A DNA stretch of 64,000 nt from Zerene cesonia (GCF_012273895.1 NC_052115.1:3038001-3102000), one strand, 5' to 3'. Shown: positions 1 to 14,180, counted from the stretch's first letter. Program-made: numbers and translations. Notes: generated from the letters alone by a model not told the origin.

Positions 1-3000
1 AAAATAACTAATTACACATTTTGAAAGGAGAATCGTTGTTTTAGTATAGGAGCTGTAGTAACGTTATAACTTATATTAAACTAGCTTTTGTCCGTGGATT
101 CGCTTGCGTGAATTTCGGAGTAGTTTAATAGATGTTATTATACATATAAACCGTCCTCTTGAATCACTCTATCTATTAAAAAAACTGCATCAAAATCCGT
201 TGAGTAGTTTAAAATATTTAAGCATACATAGGGACACGGAAAGCGACTTTGTTTTATACTATGTAGTGTTTAAATGCTTTCTTCAACTCTAATTGACATC
301 ATTTAACAGTGGATCACGAATTTCTCGATATATTCCGTGTATCCAATTTGAATTTTCAACATCAACACGGTGTAATGATCGGTTACAATCGAACGTTGCA
401 AATACCATACACGACCATCCATTCACCGATAGTCTAACATCCAAGACAATTACATAAACGCACCTCGTTATCAGACGCCGCTAAGAGCCCCGTTATCCGA
501 ATAAATAACAAGCCAGTTACAAGAATTGTGGACAAAAGCTATTGTTTATGAAAGCAATCACCCCAATAACTATTTCCACAAAACGCCTTCCCCGCGCTGG
601 CGGAAAACGCGCGATTCGATGCGCGTGCGCCGCGCTACATGCACACGCCATTTGCACTAACCGACCAAATACAGAACACATCTATAAAGCGGCGCGTACA
701 CAGCGCTCACCGCTTCTCAATATGGACGGTTACACCGTAATTTACGATGTATGTCAAATCGCCGACAGAGCCAATCTAATCGTACCCAATTGTGACAAAT
801 TATTGCTTTTCCTACGAAACCTTACGCTAAATTTGTATTATGAATTTCACTTTATGAACACGTTTTATGGTATGTGCATATGGAATGTATAATTCAAGCC
901 GGCACCGCAATAGTAACAGTGTTGCATTTTAGTCGATTATTCGCACCTCACTCGATATTTATTGGCACTCGATGTCGCTTAGAAATGCTAACTCTTTTGT
1001 ACTCGAAACGGTCTCTCGTAAATCGTCAGGTCGAACGCCCCCGAGTGTTGATAAAGGACTGTAAATAACAGCCGATTAGCCGGCTAATCTCTTCTAAATG
1101 CAACTCTGCATCGGATATTTTATCGTCAGCTTAGGTCCATTTCTTTGAGGTCTTCATGCTGAGAGGTCATACGATGAGTCGTGTTTGTTTTGATGGAGAG
1201 TGTAAGCCTATCAGATTGTGGAGTGGTGCCGGCACGGGCGATAATCGATCGAATCCAATTGACGCACTTATCAAGAGCCCTTGATGCCCGTTCCCCTGCA
1301 GCGACCAATCAGCTGGCGCGGTGAGGCGAGGCCGGCCTCCCATTGGCTTGATACGCGTTTGATTGCGCCGCCCCACTCGATCCACGCCGCTATCAATCAA
1401 TTGCTCGACTATGTTTATATTGCAACGAACCACCTGCTTTCGATGTGCATTTAAATGGCTGGCTAAACAAAGGAACACATATAGGTGTTTAATGATATCG
1501 AAAAATTAATGTTTTGGTACTTATTTATAACACGTTTTATATAAATTGATACAATAAGTATAATTGCGAGATACTTTAAGTTTCGAGAAATATTTGATAT
1601 ATTTGATTACATTAATTGAACACCACAAGACTCAGTACAAAAACCTCAGCGTATAATACTTAAGGATGTAATCGATATTTTCCTTAATAAATTAACTTGT
1701 TATATTAGAATGCTTTATTTATATAGAAAGTTATTTCTCCCCGTTAACAAACATTGCCAGAACTTAGTTCATTTCCTTTCCTAGCAGCTTGCCTGGCAGA
1801 GATTGCTGTTAAGCAATAAGGCCGCCTCTTCTACAAATTATTATTTTTTCTCTTTATTGTATTCTTGTTGTTTCTTAAGTTTGTGCAATAAAGCATTAAA
1901 AATAAAATAAAATAAATAAATTGCTTAAACGATTACCAAATTACACACACTGTAACTGATAATTAATCTAGATTGCATCAGCAATATAATATTATCAAGC
2001 GAATTTCAAATGTAAATTCCGAATCGTACACATGTTGGTAGTTAAACACAGCTAACCCCTGTTTAGGGAGTCGTTAAGTGTTTATGGACGGAAGAATTTA
2101 TTGAGACGAAGCGCTTTTAATTTAGAAATACGATCGGGATAGTGTTAATTTCACACCAAGCTGTATAATGAAATAACCGACAAACTGTAGTAGCCTGTTG
2201 TTATGACGATATCTTATCCACAAGTGAATCTAGTGCTGGATATTATAGAAAAACTACGTAAAGCCATTAGAATATATAAAAAGTTTTCTATTACCTAGGT
2301 TTTCCAGTATTTTTTTCTTATATAATAATCGTACCAGACAGTTATCTATAGGTGCTCAACCTCTATTAGCATCCAAAATAGGATCTGTATTTAGAGTGAT
2401 TTACGCTCTCCCAATAAATTTAAGCTTATTAACATTTGATGGATCTGATTCATACGCGAGAGCAGCAGCCGTAATCTCGCGAAGTTACCATAACTCAATA
2501 TGTATTTATTGCTTAGTACAAATTCCGAGAGATACGGCGCGAGAATGACATAAGGCCGAGGATACAACGATCAATCATGAGGGGCAGTAAAGCTGAGAAC
2601 AATCCAGCGTAATTCCGTCTGAGAGACATTAAAATGGCGGCCGCCCTATCCGGTGCAACATTGTGGGGAACTGCGCGGACGCACAATAACACTTTCTTAT
2701 TAGACTCACTCTCAAAACTGACAGTTTTATCGCAAGGAGTAATTTAAGACGCGTGATTAAATGAACGATTTAAGCCAAATTTGAATATCACGATATTGCA
2801 GGCCACGAAGTTTTTCGCGCTCGTCTCTCGCCTCACAAATTGAATAACGCATAAATCAATACGGAGGCAAATCAAACCGCAGAACATATTTAAGCATTGT
2901 ATCGCTCGGAATTTAGGAGGCCATTCGATGTAATTGGCAATCATTCAGAGAAGAATATTCTCTCGCTCCAACAATCGAGACAAAGGCGGCACAGTACCTA

Positions 3001-5600
3001 CGGGCGAGCCATTACAGGTCAATACCCATTATTATGCGATATTTTCGCGAGCGCGGCCCTCCGATATCCCTTACGTTCGCATGAGACGGCAAATATCTGT
3101 AATTAAAGGTTGTAAAGTTGATTTACAACTGGGGCCTGAGTGCGGAACCCTCGGCCAATCGCGAGGCTCGCGCAGAGTCCCACCGCCTCGTATCAATTTA
3201 TTAGAAACGAATGAAAATCGTCGCTGCGGTGGCTTCGGTTCGCGATAATACGCGTTCTGCGGTCGCAGATCTCATCTGAGGCGCGCAGATACTGGATGGT
3301 ATCGAGTGGTGTTGCGTTATTTACGATCACCGCGGGGACGGTAACACCGGCAATAAAATCGCAACAATGGCAATGTCGGATGCGGCTGAAAGGCGACGCA
3401 ACTACGCCAGATCATTGCGATGAATGCAACAATGGAATCCTCCAAACGATGGTGGCAACTATCGAAGGCAATAAACGTATACAAAGTTCTAACAAAACCT
3501 ACTCAACGTTATGTTACTGTATGTGAACATGGAGAAAATTTTAATCTTAATGATTGTACAGATTCAAAAGTAATACTGATTATATTCAGTAACATCCTCT
3601 AGGGTAAAAGCAATATGATACCGATGGAACACAACACGCGGACGTCAGATGCAAATGAAGCGTCAGATTTATTTAGCAATAATTCTCAGCAATGTTAAAC
3701 CATAATAAGTATTGTTTCATTTCGCGCACCAACTAAAGAATTCGTCCCTTTCTCACATTTAATATCTGGAAAGTAATTATTAGCATTTGTTTCCAAATGG
3801 TTGTATCGTATCGGTTGAGATGTATGTAATTTATTATTAACGTAGTCATGTTTACGCTTTTTATGGTTGTGGAGAAAATTGACCGTCAAAACGAGTCTGT
3901 GGCTACAATGTTTCTTGGTCTGTAATTACGTATTGCTTCTACTAAGAATCAAATTGTCTACTGGTTTTAATTAAATTTTACCGCGCAATCACCATTCATT
4001 ACACTTCTAATACGCATTAGTCTAAATACGTTATGATCGGACATAATGTATCAGCCGAATGTCTACTTAAATGGTTATAAGTAAAACCCATTTCCACTGC
4101 CTATATTTATTTTTACGGCCATCGTTTTGTCGCTCACAACACTCGTAAAATATTATCGGAAACCTTTAATTTTCTTTATCATTTCTTTTGTTGCGCACAC
4201 AATGTTGCTAATCGTAGCTTTACAATGTTGATGCGAATGAGGGTATACGTAAAACTATAGATAAAAAGGAAATAATATGCATTTAGAATAAGTATGTCGT
4301 AAAATTGTTGTTCAAAGGATGTTTCTAGATTACACCAATTCACTTACACATTGCCTCATTCCTCATACAGTGCACATTTTGTATAAAAGCACATCCCTTT
4401 CAGACGATAAAAATTACACAGAGGCTGTAAATATAAACGCCTAGTTTAGTACCAATGTCCTCCTGTACGCAACAGTGAGTTCATTCAAAATCCTACCATT
4501 TGCGGGTGCGTTAAAGTTTAAAATAGCATAAACTGTTTCAAATCTTTAGTAGCTAGATTGTACTCGACGAAGGTGTCGAGACAGCGAGTGCCACTGTGTA
4601 AGGTCTCGCGTCAAGAGGCATTTGAATGACAATCTAAATTACAATACGGAATGGCGTCCCGGTCGTGACGAAGCACAATTCGAAGGAGGGAATTATATTA
4701 GGAAATTGTTTCTGATAGTTGTACTGACAATATGGATGTATTGGGGAAGCAAAAAAGATGGCTTTGTTTGTTTTAGTATATAAACGTTATTCCTGGATGG
4801 GTGTTTATCTAGACTGTTCTTTATAATAAAATAATAACTAAAAATCTACAAAATATAGTTAATGTTTGTAAATAAAGCCAGAGCTGATCAAATACAGTTT
4901 TTTTAAAGATCGAGTGACCAAACCATAACAGAGGTGCTAAGAAAAAAAATCTTATAGAAATTGCCAATAAAACACAAATATGCATTAGAAAAAGAGATAT
5001 ACAGCGCCACTAAACAGCCCATATAAATATAAGCGTAAACATATTCGTATACATTTAAATGAATTAGAATACGCTGTCATTTGATGATGATCAGAAATCA
5101 AAATTTACATCAAACAAAAAACGGATTCAATTAAATAAAACATGGAACAACAAAGCCTTATAGCATAACGGAAATAAAATAATCCGGCGCAGTAGTGACA
5201 AAAAACACACAATGGAAGTCAAAGGGCAGAATGACAATAGCTTGTGCTTTTTAGATGAACAAATGAAGAGTCGGCCACAATGCAGCATTAGCATAAATGG
5301 GCTGAAGACAGTGTCACATGACGCTTTGGGGAAAACTAAAGGGTCAATAAAGACGAAATGTACTTTCTATTGAGTATGGCGTTTGTGTGCGTGAATAGAT
5401 GTAGGTACATATATGTGAAAGATTGTGATGCATCTTGTAGGTACCTACATATTTCATTAGTATTATCAATATTGAGATTTGTTAATTAATTTATCTAAGA
5501 AAAAAGAGACTATATAAAAGTGCCTAAGCTTTAGATCAACTCATTATTAATTCTTAATTGCCTTATTCTTGCTCACCCACTATTTTATATATTCTTTTTT
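1..5600 (-). other. dead ringer intron sequence: no exon recognised
   Basis: Apart from the repeat at 1,787, no gene is visible. CpG- and GC-richer patches without repeat resemblance lie at about 575-780, 1,130-1,480 and 2,600-3,430, and could be regulatory DNA. The short frames across them lack protein character. A gtaggtacctac palindrome at 5,438-5,449 is a common lepidopteran short motif. Confidence 0.6.
1787..1921 (+). repeat. SINE-like 'gcctggcagagat...aaggccgcc' element
   Basis: The head, gcttgcctggcagagattgc followed by gcaataaggccgcc, leads to a tail with gtgcaataaagcattaaaaa and an A-rich AAAT run. Head and tail recur at 59,868-59,990 in reverse, and the head alone at 5,618. Probably a short retroposon. 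Confidence 0.7.
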
Positions 5601-5617
5601 TCCTGTTATATTAGGGG

Positions 5618-5700
5618 TTGCCTGGTAGAGATCGCTACCTAGCCATAAGGCCGCCTTTTGCTTACTTTCAATGTTATGTTCAGTTTTATTTTTTTTATAA
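5618..5700 (+). repeat. SINE-like 'gcctggtagagat' fragment
   Basis: ttgcctggtagagatcgcta then gccataaggccgccttttgc, followed by T-rich sequence. It matches the head of the 1,787 element and runs straight into the repeat that begins at 5,703. Confidence 0.7.
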
Positions 5701-5702
5701 GC

Positions 5703-6820
5703 AACTAGCTGCACCCGGCAAACGCTGTTCTGCCTTACTCNNNNNNNNNNNNNNNNNNNNNNNNNNNNNNNNNNNNNNNNNNNNNNNNNNNNNNNNNNNN
5801 NNNNNNNNNNNNNNNNNNNNNNNNNNNNNNNNNNNNNNNNNNNNNNNNNNNNNNNNNNNNNNNNNNNNNNNNNNNNNNNNNNNNNNNNNNNNNNNNNNNN
5901 NNNNNNNNNNNNNNNNNNNNNNNNNNNNNNNNNNNNNNNNNNNNNNNNNNNNNNNNNNNNNNNNNNNNNNNNNNNNNNNNNNNNNNNNNNNNNNNNNNNN
6001 NNNNNNNNNNNNNNNNNNNNNNNNNNNNNNNNNNNNNNNNNNNNNNNNNNNNNNNNNNNNNNNNNNNNNNNNNNNNNNNNNNNNNNNNNNNNNNNNNNNN
6101 NNNNNNNNNNNNNNNNNNNNNNNNNNNNNNNNNNNNNNNNNNNNNNNNNNNNNNNNNNNNNNNNNNNNNNNNNNNNNNNNNNNNNNNNNNNNNNNNNNNN
6201 NNNNNNNNNNNNNNNNNNNNNNNNNNNNNNNNNNNNNNNNNNNNNNNNNNNNNNNNNNNNNNNNNNNNNNNNNNNNNNNNNNNNNNNNNNNNNNNNNNNN
6301 NNNNNNNNNNNNNNNNNNNNNNNNNNNNNNNNNNNNNNNNNNNNNNNNNNNNNNNNNNNNNNNNNNNNNNNNNNNNNNNNNNNNNNNNNNNNNNNNNNNN
6401 NNNNNNNNNNNNNNNNNNNNNNNNNNNNNNNNNNNNNNNNNNNNNNNNNNNNNNNNNNNNNNNNNNNNNNNNNNNNNNNNNNNNNNNNNNNNNNNNNNNN
6501 NNNNNNNNNNNNNNNNNNNNNNNNNNNNNNNNNNNNNNNNNNNNNNNNNNNNNNNNNNNNNNNNNNNNNNNNNNNNNNNNNNNNNNNNNNNNNNNNNNNN
6601 NNNNNNNNNNNNNNNNNNNNNNNNNNNNNNNNNNNNNNNNNNNNNNNNNNNNNNNNNNNNNNNNNNNNNNNNNNNNNNNNNNNNNNNNNNNNNNNNNNNN
6701 NNNNNNNNNNNNNNNNNNNNNNNNNNNNNNNNNNNNNNNNATTTCATCAAAATCGGTCAAGCCGTTTCGGAGGAGTATGGCAACGAAAACTGTGACGCGA
6801 GAATTTTATATATTAGATAA
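5703..6820 (+). repeat. lepidopteran 'actagctg...' repeat, interrupted by the N gap
   Basis: The left flank (5,703-5,740) has the element start ctagctgcacccggcaaacg and continues to ccttactc. The right flank (6,741-6,820) has the end section, including caaaatcggtcaagccg and a tail resembling gacgcgagaattttatatat. Both match, in order, the reverse complement of the complete copy at 47,742-47,921. The family looks like the short 3' remains of a non-LTR element (RTE-like); that class is inferred. Confidence 0.75.
5741..6740. other. assembly gap (1,000 N)
   Basis: Exactly 1,000 N, the conventional size for a gap of unknown length. Its two flanks are the two ends of a single repeat element, so the real missing sequence may be very short (see findings). 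Reading frames across it are artefacts. Confidence 0.99.
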
Positions 6821-8238
6821 AAAAATTCATTTCATTTAACTCTAATATTTAGATTTACTTCGAGATATAAACTGCTTATGCTAAGTAAGTCATTATAGCC
6901 TACCTACACTCGATTTATACGAGATTTATAAGCATACAAACACCTACTAGCGACATTATAGATAATCGAGTTAGTATAAACTCGTTCGGAAATTAATCTC
7001 GAGCTTTGTCGATGTCTGATAGCCCTAATGTGCTTATCAATGCATTAATATCTGGCGCTTCCCGCCACCCGCCGCGCCCACTACCTTCGAGATCTCTTAA
7101 ACAGTAACAATTGAATTATCTACATGTATTTATACTCTTTTTTCAAAAAATAAATCCGTATTGTAAAACTGATCTTATTTTTCTTTTGAGAAGTTCTATC
7201 TTCATACTTTTCGCTTTTTTTTTATATTAAGCATAACTATTAAATATACTTAATTAAGAAACTTTCACTGAATTTATTGCAACTGGTAAACGTAGTGCAT
7301 TTATTTTATTTTTTGTATTATATCAATCTTTAATCCTGCGAGAGTTGGTTGTTGATGGTGGTTGGTACCTACCAATCTAGTAATAAAGTCCTAAATATAT
7401 TTTTACCTCTTGAGTGGCATTTACATACCTACTTATATAAATGTATAAAATTTTACAACATGGATCCACCCGCAGCGTAGGGCGTATTGATTCAAGCGCC
7501 GCCTACCTACGATGAATGAATTTTGAAAATACATTGACTATAACATATGATCTAAACTCATACACACATGTGGCTCCATCAGCCCCATAACCAAGCACTG
7601 AAATCTGTACCTATTGACACATCACTAGTTCCTTAACAATTTTCCAGCTATTCTCGAAATTTCCATGACATTAAACAGGTGACATCCGTGGGAAAGGCAC
7701 ATAATTGCACGTTGCGGATATGACGATACAATATGTGATAACGTACTTCCGTCGCCCACTTAGATATCTCTATAAATGGCCGAAGCATATTGACAATATT
7801 ACGTGATGGGTTTCATTTAAGTAAAGACCCTAATACGACTTGTAGTTATACGTATCGTTTTTCTTTTACGTTTAGTGAGGGTGTTTTAAAAAAATTTAAT
7901 GAAGCTCGTCAATAAAGTTTAAAACTAAATAAAATTCATCTCGATGGTACAGACTACAAGCTTACACCGACAAAAACACTGATTATTAAATGAATAACCC
8001 AATTCATGAGCAGCATGTACTTTCTATTTTGTAAAGAAGCCTCCTTTATTACGTAATGTTTGAAATTTCTCACGTAAAGTATATATATAGTAAAATACCT
8101 ATATAATTTAAAAATACAATATCTAATTATCATTAAATATTACTCATGTATCCAGAAGTACAGTCGGATTCAGAAATAAAATAGGAAGTACTGTCATCAA
8201 CGTTATAAATAATCGCGTTTGGCCAGTGGCTCGTTAGC

Positions 8239-8273
8239 GGGGCAGGGGGTGGGGGGCGCCCGTGGGAGGGGGG
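8239..8273 (+). other. G-quadruplex-forming motif
   Basis: Four G-runs (GGGG, GGGGG, GGGGGG, GGG/GGGGGG) joined by loops of 2, 1 and 7 bases meet the standard G3+N1-7 pattern on the plus strand, in otherwise AT-rich intron. Confidence 0.8.
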
Positions 8274-9354
8274 CAGAGGTAATTTAGCTGCTCATCCATC
8301 ACCTACCGACCTGGATACCGCTTTCAATCAAGTTAAGCGTTTGACTATAGTGGTACTATTGTATGATTGTAGACGAAGTTATTTTAATTACGTTATTTTT
8401 GTCACTGAGGATTTTATGTGGTTTTATTTTAAAGTATTTATTTATTTTCCATTAGTACAACCACAAAGTATCGTACGTATGATAATCTAATTGAGATTAA
8501 CATATCATATATAACTTTTACTTCCCAATTTTTTAATATTTTAAACATGTGAACGCAATCAAATGTATACATATTTGCTTATACGAAAATTGTTATGGGT
8601 AGGTACACCTTTTTATACAAGTTGACTACAGTTTATAACAGGCTTTAAGAACCGGTGGCAACATTAAATTATTTTCATTAATACTTAATTACCTATATAT
8701 TTTGACGATTCACAAAGTCTATTTAAATAATATTAAGTCTGTTTTAAACACATATGTAAATTCCAATTAAACCTAGCGTATCTTCATAAATCTGAATTGA
8801 TCGCGAATACAACTCATACGACATGTACATTTCACGTCCGATACGAATTATTTTTCGCCGCCATCCAAATAGATTGCGATGACTGATCCCTGAGCTAATT
8901 ACCACCTAACGAGCAATCCGTGACATCTCAACGTATCTTGATGTCCGTCAGTCGAGTGATGGCTTTTATTTCATAATCTATTCCGGTCGTAGGAAATGGA
9001 TACACGTCAATCGGCCGAAAAATGAAAAACAATTGGCTTCCGCGGGCGCGCTAATTTTGGATCTATTGTGTTCGGTCGTTTGGGATTGTCACATCTTGAA
9101 ACGACACACAAACGAGAAGTATTGAATTCAATCGTATTTATATATCATTGTGATAATCGAAGTGAGTAAATAAGTAAAGATAAATCCTGTAAGAAACCTC
9201 AAATCCAAAAGATTTTCCGTTACTCGATAGCCTTTTTACCTAAAAAGACAATTTTTTTTTATTTAAATAATTACATAATGATATAGGTTTTACATAATTA
9301 TGTTATAAGCCTAATCGTTAACAGTATAAATCTATGAAGTCATAATTGAATTGA

Positions 9355-9943
9355 ATCGATTACATCGACCCGGTAGCGTCCAAACCTTACAAGTATCGAT
9401 AAGAGGATCTGGCATCTTGTTAGCACCTCCGATTCGAATACGTTCGATTAAGGCCCGCGGCTCGCATTCAATTATTTATTTATTCGTAATTAAGCCGCGC
9501 GAGTTATGGTCCGGCTCGATTTATGAGCGAATGAGATGAATTATCTGCGATCGAATACCATTTGCTTTATGGAATAGGGACGTCGGACTTAATGCGTCTT
9601 TGTTTGACGGGGATCGTGTTTTCTTTGCATTCTCTCGATACTTCGTAAGTTTTATTGTACGCTGTTTCGAATTTAAATAGCTAATTTGAATATTATTTTA
9701 TTTGCAAGTGTGATTCTGCAAGAAAAATTCTAACTGGTAAATGGAATGAAAATGTACTTATATAAAGAATAATTGCGCTCTTATCACACAATTAGGTAGA
9801 TACCTCATTTTTATTTTGGACTACAATGAATGTATGCAACAAAGGTTTTAAAGGTATCCACCAGAACGCATTGTAAATCTAACCACAATCGATAAACGAT
9901 AATTCAATTGTATTCCAATGTATCGACACTGAGCGTATCGATA
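9355..9943. promoter_or_regulatory. cluster of ATCGAT/TATCGATA motifs
   Basis: atcgat at 9,355-9,360, TATCGATA at 9,394-9,401, atcgata at 9,888-9,894, and TATCGATA within a gtatcgatac palindrome at 9,936-9,943, plus single tcgat sites between. TATCGATA is the DREF (DRE) consensus. A candidate cis-regulatory cluster; occupancy is not shown. Confidence 0.35.
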
Positions 9944-12900
9944 CCTGACTCGATAAGGCCGTCACGAGTCCAATTTGTAACTCCATAAATTATTTTATTG
10001 GAATAAATCAAGCGGTTTATTGTTCTCTTCTCACCTCGTTTGTTGTTTTGGCAGATGGGTAATATCAAAACGTTATTTAATTAATGTACAAGAGCTTTTG
10101 ACGTGTACTTAAAATTATTAATGGTGGTAATCTACGTGATTTTGACAGTCCGTCAACAATACAAGAGTAGCTTCTATAAAATTTTGAAGTTATATTATTC
10201 CGTTAGTTATTGTTTGGTATGATTATATATAGTATTTTCTTGTGTTTGATTTTACGCGAGTATTATACATTTAGAAATTAAAAGCTTTTTAACGGATTTT
10301 AAACGCGATTTATTCATTATATTATAAACCCGACGTTTTGAACACTATACAGCGAGCGTGGTCACGGGGAGACAGTTTTTAAATTCTAAATGATTATATA
10401 TCTTGCTATTAACCTTTCAACAATTTTTTCCGCCATAATTTCAAAAATTATTTCTAACATTTTATCCATAAAACAACACGAGTCGCATTCTTGATTAAAG
10501 ATTTTTTCATTATTTTACGGTATCACTTTCGTTTATAAGCAAACACAAGTATTAGATTTACGTAGATTTCCAATAAAATGAAAAACAGAATACACTCGCG
10601 ATGCTCTCGGTCGTAAGTCAAGACGATTAGTTCATCTCATAAATAAGGAATGGTGATTGTTGGGCCTTTAATAGAGATATGATTAATGCCCCGATTCACC
10701 GCGTTACGGTAAAATTTATTGCAAAATAGAATCGTATTGCTATCAAAAGAGGCCTTTAGGCGTTAGTTTCGTAGCGTGAAGAATCTGTACTTACTTCGGG
10801 TTAGATGATAGGGTGTATAAAAATGTATAAAAGCAATTATGTTATGTAATAAAATATTATTTGTAACGTTTTGTGAAAAAAAACAATGGTCCAGAAAATT
10901 AAAATTAATTTAATTATGTTTATATGGCACGAATCTTCTTATTATCTTTTGAATAAATTGGAATAAACAGCATAGAAAGGTTAGATAAAACGCAAGCAAC
11001 ATCCGAGTGTACTATTGAAACAAAGCTATAGCAGAAGAGTCACGCACGCAATGACTGATGACAAAATCCCAATCAAATCGCTTCCAATTAACAAATGAAT
11101 TACAACCGAAATCATAAATATGCAATAGTTCCGTATTTAGCGTCTCGCCATTAAATCTGCCGCTGTCACCGGCCGAGCACCGAGGCGCGAAACTCGACAA
11201 CCTTTAAACAGTTATTAATAAGTTATGTTTTTAATTATGACCCGATCTCTCGCTTATTTATTCGTATAATTTTATAGGGCCCCGCGGCGAGGCAGCCACA
11301 ACAATAAAATATATGTCAGGTGAATAATTCCGATTCTTAACGAGACTTATTACACCCGGCATTCCAGTCTCGATATTGAAGTAATAAGCCATTGATGCTA
11401 TTTTTTGTGTTCTGAACACGTTTATATTCATTATTTTTGAGGTTTTATAAGTAATATATGATGGTGCAGATTAATTTACATCGACTAGTAGGAACTAAAA
11501 ATATTAGATAGAATACTTAACAATTAACACACATAAAATAACGATATTTTATAAAGGGTATATTTGATACAATTACATTTAAAACCTAACAAATAACTTC
11601 ACTCACTCGTTACTAGCTCTAACATAAATGAATGACCTCATAAACTATAAAGACCTCGATTCCCGCGTCAATACACAAAATCGATCCAACGTATTCACTT
11701 GTTAATAATTATTTTTCCATCAAATCAGAACAAGACTCGATTGTTCGTCACACGTCACAGTCACGATAGCTGTAAATCAAGCTGGCTGGAATTGGAAACA
11801 ACGGATCGCTTTAAAAAAAATCAAATAACAACGGATCTAAAGGTAATAAAAATATGATTTGGAGTGGTTTTTAATCCCGCCCAGGTTTACGACGTTATAA
11901 AATTTGATTAATACCCGCGGTGCATTTGAGATGGATAGAGGTCGAACAAAGTTGCATTGACCCATTTACGGGGCGAGTTAGCGCGATATTTTAGCGGGTG
12001 CAGACAAAACAACACCTTTATTATACGTGGAATTGGCATTTATATTGCTTTTCTTATATGTTCAGAAACATTCATAGCGCTTTAATCCTAAGACGGTTAA
12101 TAGGACTGCGTGATTTAGTAAAGAACACCAGATGTTTATAGCTTTTATAGTTTGCGATATGATGTTTGTCAAGTGATAAAGTGTACAAATTATTTAGATA
12201 TAAAAAAAAGAACGATTAGCAAAGACCTATGACGGCCGTCCTGTAAGACGTAACATAAATAAATGCATTAATTGCAAAAGGTTTCACGACAAACCCTCAC
12301 GCAAGCCATGAAAACGATCGCGTCCTCAAAAAATCACCCAATAAACAATAATAGAATAGAATACGCCTGACTTCTTATATTACTAGCGGCCTTACCACAC
12401 AGTCCGTCAATCAAGCGCGTCACACTGAACATACGAAAATTCCGTATTTCTAAATTTCGAGCCAGACGCTGTCGCATCAAAATCATCCGCCGCATGGCCA
12501 TGTCTTTATCTGTCACTTCGTCCGAATCGTATCAAATTCTATATGTGACAGACAAATTTTACATGCATTTAGACGTAAGCGTGAATAATCATGAGATCCA
12601 ACATTTGCCAAAGTGTATTTTGAGGACTTTCATAATATTAACTATACGGTTGTTAAATACGGTTAGTAATTTCATTTACGTTCTATTAACTTTGGAGTCA
12701 GATAGAAACCGAAACATACAAGAAGTTCTATCGCCTTTTCTCTTTTACTAGCCACAAATGATATGGCAAAGGACAAATGTTATAAAATGAACGTTCAATG
12801 TTCAAAAAGATAAAACGGTAGACTCAAATAGCGCTAAAACCGCATCAAAGATAGTTGTCACATCAAAATCTAGGTAATAGATTGCTAAATGCTCGTGTTA

Positions 12901-14180
12901 CCAACAGAAGCAATTCAATCAGTCGAAACATTGCGGGATTCAACGTGGGACAGCTGATTTCCGTTCGGGTGAAATCGCAATTTGATACAAGTTTTATTTT
13001 TAATTTTATTAGCACACGTTCCTAGAAATGAGACAGGAACTGTGGAAATTAAATATTGTTTGGCATCGGGACTGGTTTCATAATGGAAAACAATGCGTAA
13101 TATAATTAATTTGAAGGAAACATGATGTTCGTCTATTATTCACGCTTACTACGCTCTTCGAGTTTTAATTGATAAGTTTTCTAAAGTCAATACTCAATTA
13201 ATTTGTATGTTTAGTATTACAGCGTTTCAAATATATCATTAACTGCATATAATATGCCTTTATCTTCTAATGCAAATCACCACTTTCTATTTACCGACAC
13301 TTTCCAGAAGCAATAAATACATGGTGTAACGTTTAAAAGTGTTTATATCGACATTACACAAGCATCGGTAATTGGCGAGATATTTTACGTTGTGTATGAC
13401 TTAAATGATATTCTTAAAGAATAATATTCAATAAACAATCACGTAATACTTCACAAGACGTTATTTATATTGGTTTGAATGAAACCAAAGATCAAATAAT
13501 TGTTTTATTGCTCAGTATAGCTGAAGGTACGGCACTGTCTGATGCAATCGCTTTACTATCTTAATCCTAATTAACTTATGATTTGTATGAGTAGATTATG
13601 AGCTCCGTACCCAGGTTTTTAGCGTTAGATAACAGTTCCGCGGTTCTATACTCAGTTACCCGCTACCGAAACAACTTTGATACGCGCTACCGATGGAATC
13701 GAAATCCGATATTCGTTATATATCGCGAAATACGACGATATTTTAGTCCGTCCGTCATTCGGACAGTTCACAGAACCGGCAAGATTAATTGTATTTCGCT
13801 TGAGTCATCAAAATAATTAGAATGACGCTATTTTCGTTTGTGATGCTAATTTGACAGACGTCGCGGGAGATTCGGTGTTTTCTTGTTTGCCGGCTGGATA
13901 CTTTGATTGTCTCTTTGTTTTTTGTTCCGATCTGTAATAAGCACGCGACAGACGGACAGATGTGGGCCACGTGCAGATAGATTATCGACGACTTTGTCAC
14001 GCCTTGCCTAATTCTAGTTCTGTTTTGTTAGCAAGGGAAGATTCGACGATTCAATATTCAATATCGTATAAACAAGGTACAGAAAAGTATATTTTAAGTC
14101 GTTTAAAGTCTTATTGAAATAAATACTAATAATCTATCAAATCCCTATTAATATTTCAATTCTCATTTGCAATGCGAAGT

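Larger units (their letters stand above)
6821..14180 (-). other. intron sequence: no gene recognised
   Basis: AT-rich, with the G-quadruplex motif and the CGATA cluster listed separately. A GC-rich patch lies at 7,055-7,085. The section 8,860-9,120 is unique-looking and of higher complexity; 13,590-13,830 is CpG-richer. The reading frames present are short and unlike proteins. Confidence 0.6.

Noticed and set aside
542..892. 116-codon plus-strand frame
   Set aside because: Crosses a GC-rich patch with few stop codons; no recognisable domain and no sign of splicing.
1126..1478. Minus-strand frames of 60 and 103 codons
   Set aside because: In a GC-richer patch but with no protein character; not an ARID continuation.
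5618..6820. 400-codon plus-strand frame and two minus-strand frames of 341-351 codons
   Set aside because: They consist almost wholly of the 1,000-N gap; the flanks are repeat sequence.
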